Of a DNA stretch of 8,810 nucleotides, positions 6,350 through 8,810 are shown piece by piece. The notes under the pieces are model-generated. The model saw only the letters and a list, made by a program, of their open reading frames with translations, was not told where the DNA came from and made no database searches. The stretch is from assembly GCA_036555705.1 (NCBI GenBank), contig DATBKT010000207.1:1-8810 (forward strand). Reading direction: 5' to 3'. The DNA comes from JARBAU01 sp029237525. GTDB taxonomy: Archaea > Thermoproteota > Nitrososphaeria > Nitrososphaerales > Nitrososphaeraceae. A program made the position numbers and the translations under genes. Every line of letters begins with the position of its first letter. Within the stretch, counting starts at the first letter, position 1.

Positions 6350-6609
6350 ATGACTATGCCAACTGATGTTACAAGAACGTCTAGGCGGTAAGAATTCTAA
6401 CAAGATCATTAATGATGAGCCACTACATGCTACAGGTAAAGTAGTACTAATTGGTAAGCCTGAGACGTCTATCATAGTCTCTATCATTATGATCGTTGAA
6501 AAACATCTGATTCAGTCTGGACTAGTTGCTTCTACAGACGGTTGCTTCGCTCTTCTGATTAGATTCTATCACTCGAATTATTAATTCTGGATTGGGTGAT
6601 GTTATATAG
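6350..6609 (+). pseudogene. Small protein, tentatively Alba-like, with two frameshifts
   Basis: Three frames succeed each other. ATG 6350 gives M-T-M-P-T-D-V-T-R-T-S-R-R then TAA (6389). The frame of 6366-6584 gives K-N-S-N-K-I-I-N-D-E-P-L-H-A-T-G-K-V-V-L-I-G-K-P-E-T-S-I-I-V, then a helix I-V-E-K-H-L-I-Q-S-G-L. From 6562 a third frame gives D-S-I-T-R-I-I-N-S-G-L-G-D-V-I to TAG at 6607. The order strand (V-V-L-I-G-K), helix, strand, helix ending in I-x-R-I matches the Alba (archaeal chromatin and RNA-binding) layout, but the central R-G-x-A-I motif is not readable. The Alba name is therefore tentative. The TATA box in front supports the 6350 start. The middle frame alone could be a 72-aa protein; I think that less likely. 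Confidence 0.4.
6602..6609 (+). promoter_or_regulatory. TATA box for the 59-aa acidic protein gene
   Basis: TTATATAG is centred about 29 nt before the ATG at 6635. It is a strong match at the right distance and overlaps the end of the preceding broken gene. Confidence 0.55.
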
Positions 6610-6634
6610 TATTGTGATTATATGATATTAAACC

Positions 6635-6814
6635 ATGGCTACGTCCATGAAGAAAACAATACACTACAATATAGACGAGGATCTAGATGATTTTCCTTCT
6701 GACAGTCCGATTATAAATGACTATGAAGACGGAAATGTGATAGTAGATTTTTTCTCAAGACACAACACTTTAGAAGAATACATGAAACTATTGAATGAGA
6801 CATTTAAGAAATAA
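6635..6814 (+). CDS. Small acidic hypothetical protein, 59 aa
   Basis: ATG 6635 opens a 59-codon frame ending in TAA at 6812-6814. The protein starts with a short basic stretch (M-A-T-S-M-K-K-T), then a very acidic run (I-D-E-D-L-D-D-F, residues 13-20), a hydrophobic strand-like N-V-I-V-D-F-F (34-40) and a C-terminal helix T-L-E-E-Y-M-K-L-L-N-E-T-F-K-K. There are no cysteines, signal peptide or membrane segment. The well-placed TATA box 29 nt upstream makes it a probable leaderless gene; ATG at codon 5 is a possible alternative start. I recognise no family. It is intact, unlike most of its neighbours. Confidence 0.6.
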   Translation: MATSMKKTIHYNIDEDLDDFPSDSPIINDYEDGNVIVDFFSRHNTLEEYMKLLNETFKK

Positions 6815-6975
6815 CCTACTCGTACATCTCGTCTTGTCCTCACTTATTGTTTCTTTTACCCCTTGTACTCGTGGATTATTAATGTTTCATATTCCATACT
6901 TTTTATGGTGCGATGTATGTATGCATGTATAGGCTGATAAGAAATTAGTATCTTACCTGCATTTGTTTATTGATA

Positions 6976-7187
6976 TTAATGCCTGAAACCGAATACGTCC
7001 ACTTGACCACTATCTATCCAGCTCCTTAATTCTTCATGGCTTGGCTTAGAATCATTTTTGCCCGATAGATGTATCTGCAATAGAGTATGACTAATCTGAT
7101 TAGCGAAGGTTTACCTTCATCATTCAGTCTAGCTTCGTGTGCTAAATCAGGAGGAATAGTCCTCCACCATTCGTCGAGGCTTCTCAT
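6976..7187 (-). pseudogene. Small protein gene (about 70 aa) with a single-base frameshift
   Basis: From ATG 7187 the first frame reads MRSLDEWWRTIPPDLAHEAR followed by L-N-D-E-G-K-P. About codon 27 the sense moves to another frame: F-A-N-Q-I-S-H-T-L-L-Q-I-H-L-S-G-K-N-D-S, P-S-H-E-E-L-R-S-W-I-D-S-G-Q-V-D-V-F-G-F-R-H, stop at 6976. The span is 212 nt, one short of 71 codons, so one lost base near the AAACCTTCG stretch (about 7107-7115) explains everything. Without the shift the first frame ends after 53 aa at 7026 with an unlikely Y-C-R-Y-I-Y tail. The product would be soluble and helical. A TATA box lies at the expected distance. Family not recognised. Confidence 0.5.
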
Positions 7188-7210
7188 ATTAAGAAATTAA
7201 TGGAATTAGG

Positions 7211-7218
7211 TTTTAAAA
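7211..7218 (-). promoter_or_regulatory. TATA box for the frameshifted 70-aa gene
   Basis: TTTTAAAA (self-complementary) is centred about 28 nt before the ATG at 7187 on the minus strand, ideal for a leaderless transcript. Confidence 0.45.
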
Positions 7219-7301
7219 GTTATATCTACTTGTGCCTCTTATGCCTACGTATAGTTATAATGATTTGAAACTAAATACCTCGGTATGATGATAAAAATTT
7301 T

Positions 7302-7321
7302 GTACCTCAAATTGTCGGTAC
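7302..7321 (-). terminator. Possible hairpin plus T-run after the zinc-finger gene
   Basis: On the minus strand GTACC and GGTAC form a 5-bp stem with a 10-nt loop, followed within 5 nt by TTTTT. It lies 26 nt past the stop of the zinc-finger gene. Archaeal terminators mainly need the T-run, so the hairpin may be incidental. Confidence 0.25.
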
Positions 7322-7347
7322 TATTCGTTACTGTCACAACAAATTAA

Positions 7348-7476
7348 CTAATTCTGTTGTGAACTGTGTTGACTATTATAGTGTTCCATAAATTCAGATT
7401 CATTTTCAAATGTTGAATTACATTTACTACATAAGACAGATTCTTGATTAGGATCTCTATCTTTTTCTGTAGACAT
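7348..7476 (-). CDS. C2H2 zinc-finger microprotein, 42 aa
   Basis: The frame from ATG 7476 (M-S-T-E-K-D-R-D) to TAG at 7348 holds one complete classical finger: C16-x2-C19-x12-H32-x4-H37. Phe sits at Cys19+4 (F23) and a second aromatic at the usual Leu position (F29), so every position of the C-x2-C-x3-F-x5-hydrophobic-x2-H pattern is filled. The protein is little more than that finger, with a short charged N-terminus and a Gln-rich C-terminal tail. Such archaeal one-finger proteins are thought to bind DNA, RNA or protein through zinc. An upstream in-frame ATG at 7494 would add six residues (M-H-K-D-K-L). I prefer 7476 because a TATA box lies 28 nt before it. It is intact and solitary. Confidence 0.7.
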   Translation of the reverse strand: MSTEKDRDPNQESVLCSKCNSTFENESEFMEHYNSQHSSQQN

Positions 7477-7500
7477 TAGTTTATCTTTATGCATCTATCA

Positions 7501-7508
7501 CTATTATA
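7501..7508 (-). promoter_or_regulatory. TATA box for the zinc-finger gene (decides start)
   Basis: TATAATAG on the minus strand is centred 28 nt before ATG 7476 but only about 10 nt before ATG 7494. For a leaderless transcript this favours 7476. A second TATA-like TTGTATAATC a little further up (about 7511-7518) is 19-20 nt before 7494. Confidence 0.4.
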
Positions 7509-7659
7509 GATTATACAACCAACTTCTCTAAGCTTAAATGATAAGCTAAGTTTCATTTAGTTTACTATTGATATTAAATTAGAACAGTACCAAACATAGA
7601 ATATAATGTATCGTATTTTGGTTAATCATATGTGACAGCAAGGATATCTACCTTAGAAA

Positions 7660-7914
7660 CTATGACATTAAATCCAATGCCATTTTTAACTCTATTACTT
7701 CGAATTCGATAGCTTGTCGATCTGATTCATCAGCGGTACACTTCAATAGATTCTCACATGCATCCAATTCAGATGAGATAATATCTTTTTTATCATGACA
7801 AAGACCATGATATGTATCAATAAAAGAATAAGTTATTTTCTTCGTTCCTTTATCTTTGCAGCCACATGTTTTTGCAATAATGTTGGTCTGTTATTCAGAT
7901 TCAGCAATATTCAT
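7660..7914 (-). pseudogene. Cysteine-bearing small protein, TAA at codon 8
   Basis: From ATG 7914 the frame has 84 codons, open except for TAA at codon 8 (7891-7893), ending in TAG at 7660. After the stop it reads Q-T-N-I-I-A-K-T-C-G-C-K-D-K-G, then T-Y-S-F-I-D-T-Y-H-G-L-C-H-D-K-K, then a long helix from about residue 48 to 83 ending E-V-I-E-L-K-M-A-L-D-L-M-S. Cysteines at 17, 19, 39, 53 and 59 and histidines at 36 and 40 suggest metal binding or disulfides. No ATG, GTG or TTG occurs early after the stop, so restart is unlikely. It follows the 49-aa gene with a 2-nt gap and has a Shine-Dalgarno-like site, so it is the second gene of an operon. CAA-to-TAA is the simplest lesion. Family not recognised. 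Confidence 0.55.
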
Positions 7915-7916
7915 AT

Positions 7917-8066
7917 TTAAAGCTCCTCTATTGTATAACAACGCAGATTCCCTAAAGCAGATTTACTTGATGTTAAACTTGTTACCATTTGCATTACTAA
8001 TCTATCATTATAGAAGACATCGTTGAGTTGAAAGTCATTATTGTGCACTTTTATGAATGCATACAT
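7917..8066 (-). CDS. Small hypothetical protein, 49 aa, first gene of an operon
   Basis: ATG 8066 to TAA 7917 encodes 49 aa. It begins M-Y-A-F-I-K-V-H-N-N-D-F-Q-L-N-D-V-F-Y-N-D-R, continues with a helical L-V-M-Q-M-V-T-S-L-T-S-S-K-S-A-L, and ends C-Y-T-I-E-E-L. A strong TATA box precedes it at the leaderless distance. Its last codons contain GAGGAG, which serves as ribosome-binding site for the next gene, whose ATG is 2 nt past this stop. That arrangement indicates translational coupling. There are no membrane segments and a single cysteine (43). Promoter, coupling and natural composition support a real gene; function unknown. Confidence 0.5.
   Translation of the reverse strand: MYAFIKVHNNDFQLNDVFYNDRLVMQMVTSLTSSKSALGNLRCYTIEEL
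7923..7928 (-). promoter_or_regulatory. Shine-Dalgarno site GAGGAG for the operon's second gene
   Basis: GAGGAG lies 8 nt before ATG 7914 and is complementary to the CCUCCU-type 3' end of archaeal 16S rRNA. It falls inside the last codons of the 49-aa gene. It is the one clear Shine-Dalgarno site I find in the window, and it belongs to an internal operon gene rather than a first gene. Confidence 0.5.
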
Positions 8067-8086
8067 GAAACCGTACTTTTATTATA

Positions 8087-8096
8087 TATTATAAAT
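8087..8096 (-). promoter_or_regulatory. TATA box of the 49-aa/84-codon operon
   Basis: On the minus strand the stretch ATTTATAATA, inside a longer TATAATATATAA run, is centred about 25-26 nt before ATG 8066. Confidence 0.5.
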
Positions 8097-8177
8097 GTGT
8101 TCTTTTAGCTATCTTAAAACAATAATCGTATGATAATATCAGAATATGGGTGAAGTCTAATAACAAGTTATGTTAAG

Positions 8178-8229
8178 CCATTAGATTTGAATTCTAAATC
8201 CTAATGGGGGCTTGAGCATACCCCATTAG
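8178..8229. repeat. Three-arm inverted repeat able to form two mutually exclusive hairpins
   Basis: Arm A CCATTAG (8178-8184), arm B CTAATGGGG (8201-8209) and arm C CCCCATTAG (8221-8229). B pairs with C over 9 perfect base pairs with an 11-nt loop. B can also pair with A over 7 bp, extended by ATTT/AAAT (8185-8188 with 8196-8199) around a bulged C. B cannot do both at once, which is the layout of attenuators and switches. Confidence 0.55.
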
Positions 8230-8336
8230 TTTGTGAAGGCATACCTTGTATAATCTTTGTAAATCTCATTCCTGAACAAAATTATTTAAGGCGACTGATT
8301 ATAGTTCTACAAGCAGTCTATTAATACTCTAGAAAC

Positions 8337-8388
8337 GGTTGTAGGATAAGGTGCACTAATGGATTTGCATTTTTCTTACCCTACTACC
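8337..8388. repeat. 14-bp imperfect inverted repeat (12 of 14 pairs)
   Basis: GGTTGTAGGATAAG (8337-8350) and CTTACCCTACTACC (8375-8388) pair at 12 of 14 positions around a 24-nt loop. It could be a hairpin of a transcribed RNA or a small decayed mobile end; no coding sense on either strand. Confidence 0.45.
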
Positions 8389-8461
8389 GGAAAGCATGGT
8401 CTTATCTGTGTCTTATATGATTGAATACTAAATAAACAAGACTAGGGTTTACATAAAGAAG

Positions 8462-8539
8462 GTGATCTTGACCTTATTAGCAAGTCAGTATGCTAAAGCG
8501 TCCATATAACTGACCTGTTAATCTGCTGGTCAAGACCAC
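8462..8539. repeat. 12-bp inverted repeat (11 of 12) with nested 6-bp dyad
   Basis: GTGATCTTGACC (8462-8473) is matched by GGTCAAGACCAC (8528-8539) with one mismatch; TCTTGACC/GGTCAAGA is perfect. Inside the 54-nt loop GTCAGT (8484-8489) and ACTGAC (8509-8514) form a second dyad. The 78-bp unit could be a folded RNA or a tiny inverted-repeat element. I see no target-site duplication. Confidence 0.45.
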
Positions 8540-8633
8540 ATACCAATCAGACCAAAATCCTTTTGGTACGACGTTATTACGTATTGATAGGTGTTAAACC
8601 TCATGTACACGCTGCTTGAATATGTATTAGGTT

Positions 8634-8791
8634 CTAACCATAATCGTCATTATAGACTGTTCTGATTTTGTTGTTTATGGCATCAATAATAATGCTCTCG
8701 TTCAGTTGTTTATCGGCGATGTTATAGCAAATTTGCTGTAGTTTGTTTGTTGTATCGTAGAAACTTCAATTGGAAGAATTGTGGTCATCAT
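8634..8791 (-). pseudogene. Small frameshifted gene fragment at right edge
   Basis: ATG 8791 (M-M-T-T-I-L-P-I-E) opens a frame that soon turns low-complexity and stops at 8702. From 8765 another frame reads S-F-Y-D-T-T-N-K-L-Q-Q-I-C-Y-N-I-A-D-K-Q, continues L-N-E-S-I-I-I-D-A-I-N-N-K-I-R-T-V-Y-N-D-D-Y-G, and ends at TAG 8634. Joining the two at about 8766 gives a natural-looking helical protein of about 50 aa. One small indel would explain it. The upstream promoter lies outside the window. No family recognised. Confidence 0.35.
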
Positions 8792-8810
8792 AATTTAATT
8801 ATTATCTCTC

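Larger units (their letters stand above)
8067..8633. other. Spacer without recognised genes but with three inverted-repeat structures
   Basis: I find no convincing ORF here on either strand; the longest frames are 20-30 codons. The stretch holds the operon promoter at its left end and three separate dyad structures (8178-8229, 8337-8388, 8462-8539), listed individually. No tRNA cloverleaf, rRNA or CRISPR pattern is visible. Confidence 0.5.

Noticed and set aside
1..8810. tRNA, rRNA, integrase or transposase genes
   Set aside because: None were found on reading both strands, so a mobile-element origin for the right-hand micro-gene region remains unproven.

Overview
The window looks like chromosome of an ammonia-oxidising-type archaeon of the Nitrososphaeria (Thaumarchaeota), in a low-coding-density, AT-rich, soil-type lineage. 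The evidence is a secreted protein with an AFAQ-type signal-peptide end, a seven-bladed YVTN beta-propeller protein, and many very short genes whose TATA box sits about 25-29 nt before the ATG, as expected for leaderless archaeal mRNAs. The lineage is an inference, because there is no rRNA or marker gene here.

Left part (1-3880). The 5' end of a GNAT acetyltransferase runs off the left edge on the minus strand. A spacer with a triple GTGAAA/TTTCAC half-site follows, then a secreted 280-aa protein on the plus strand, a decayed minus-strand membrane protein, the YVTN beta-propeller gene (minus), and a repeat-bearing spacer with another probable gene remnant.

Middle (3880-6110). A minus-strand group holds a broken helical, charged protein, then a 41-aa and a 70-aa protein 8 nt apart. 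Divergent from it is a more GC-rich, bacterial-looking LLM-class flavin/F420-dependent oxidoreductase with an in-frame TGA at codon 34. Next is an ABM-domain (antibiotic biosynthesis monooxygenase type) gene with an in-frame TAG at codon 61.

Right part (6110-8810). This stretch has no long ORF but is not empty. It holds a tentative Alba-like gene with frameshifts, an acidic 59-aa protein, a frameshifted roughly 70-aa protein, a 42-aa classical C2H2 zinc-finger microprotein, a two-gene operon (49 aa, then an 84-codon gene interrupted by TAA at codon 8), three inverted-repeat structures, and a frameshifted fragment at the right edge.

The two themes worth attention are (1) a set of micro-genes below usual annotation cut-offs with well-placed archaeal promoters, and (2) many broken genes. 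Seven candidate in-frame stops use all three stop codons, and each can be explained by one C-to-T (or G-to-A) change. That fits decay by cytosine deamination, or sequence error, rather than stop-codon recoding. All translations and motif spacings were read by eye. Family names come from memory of the families and were not searched.
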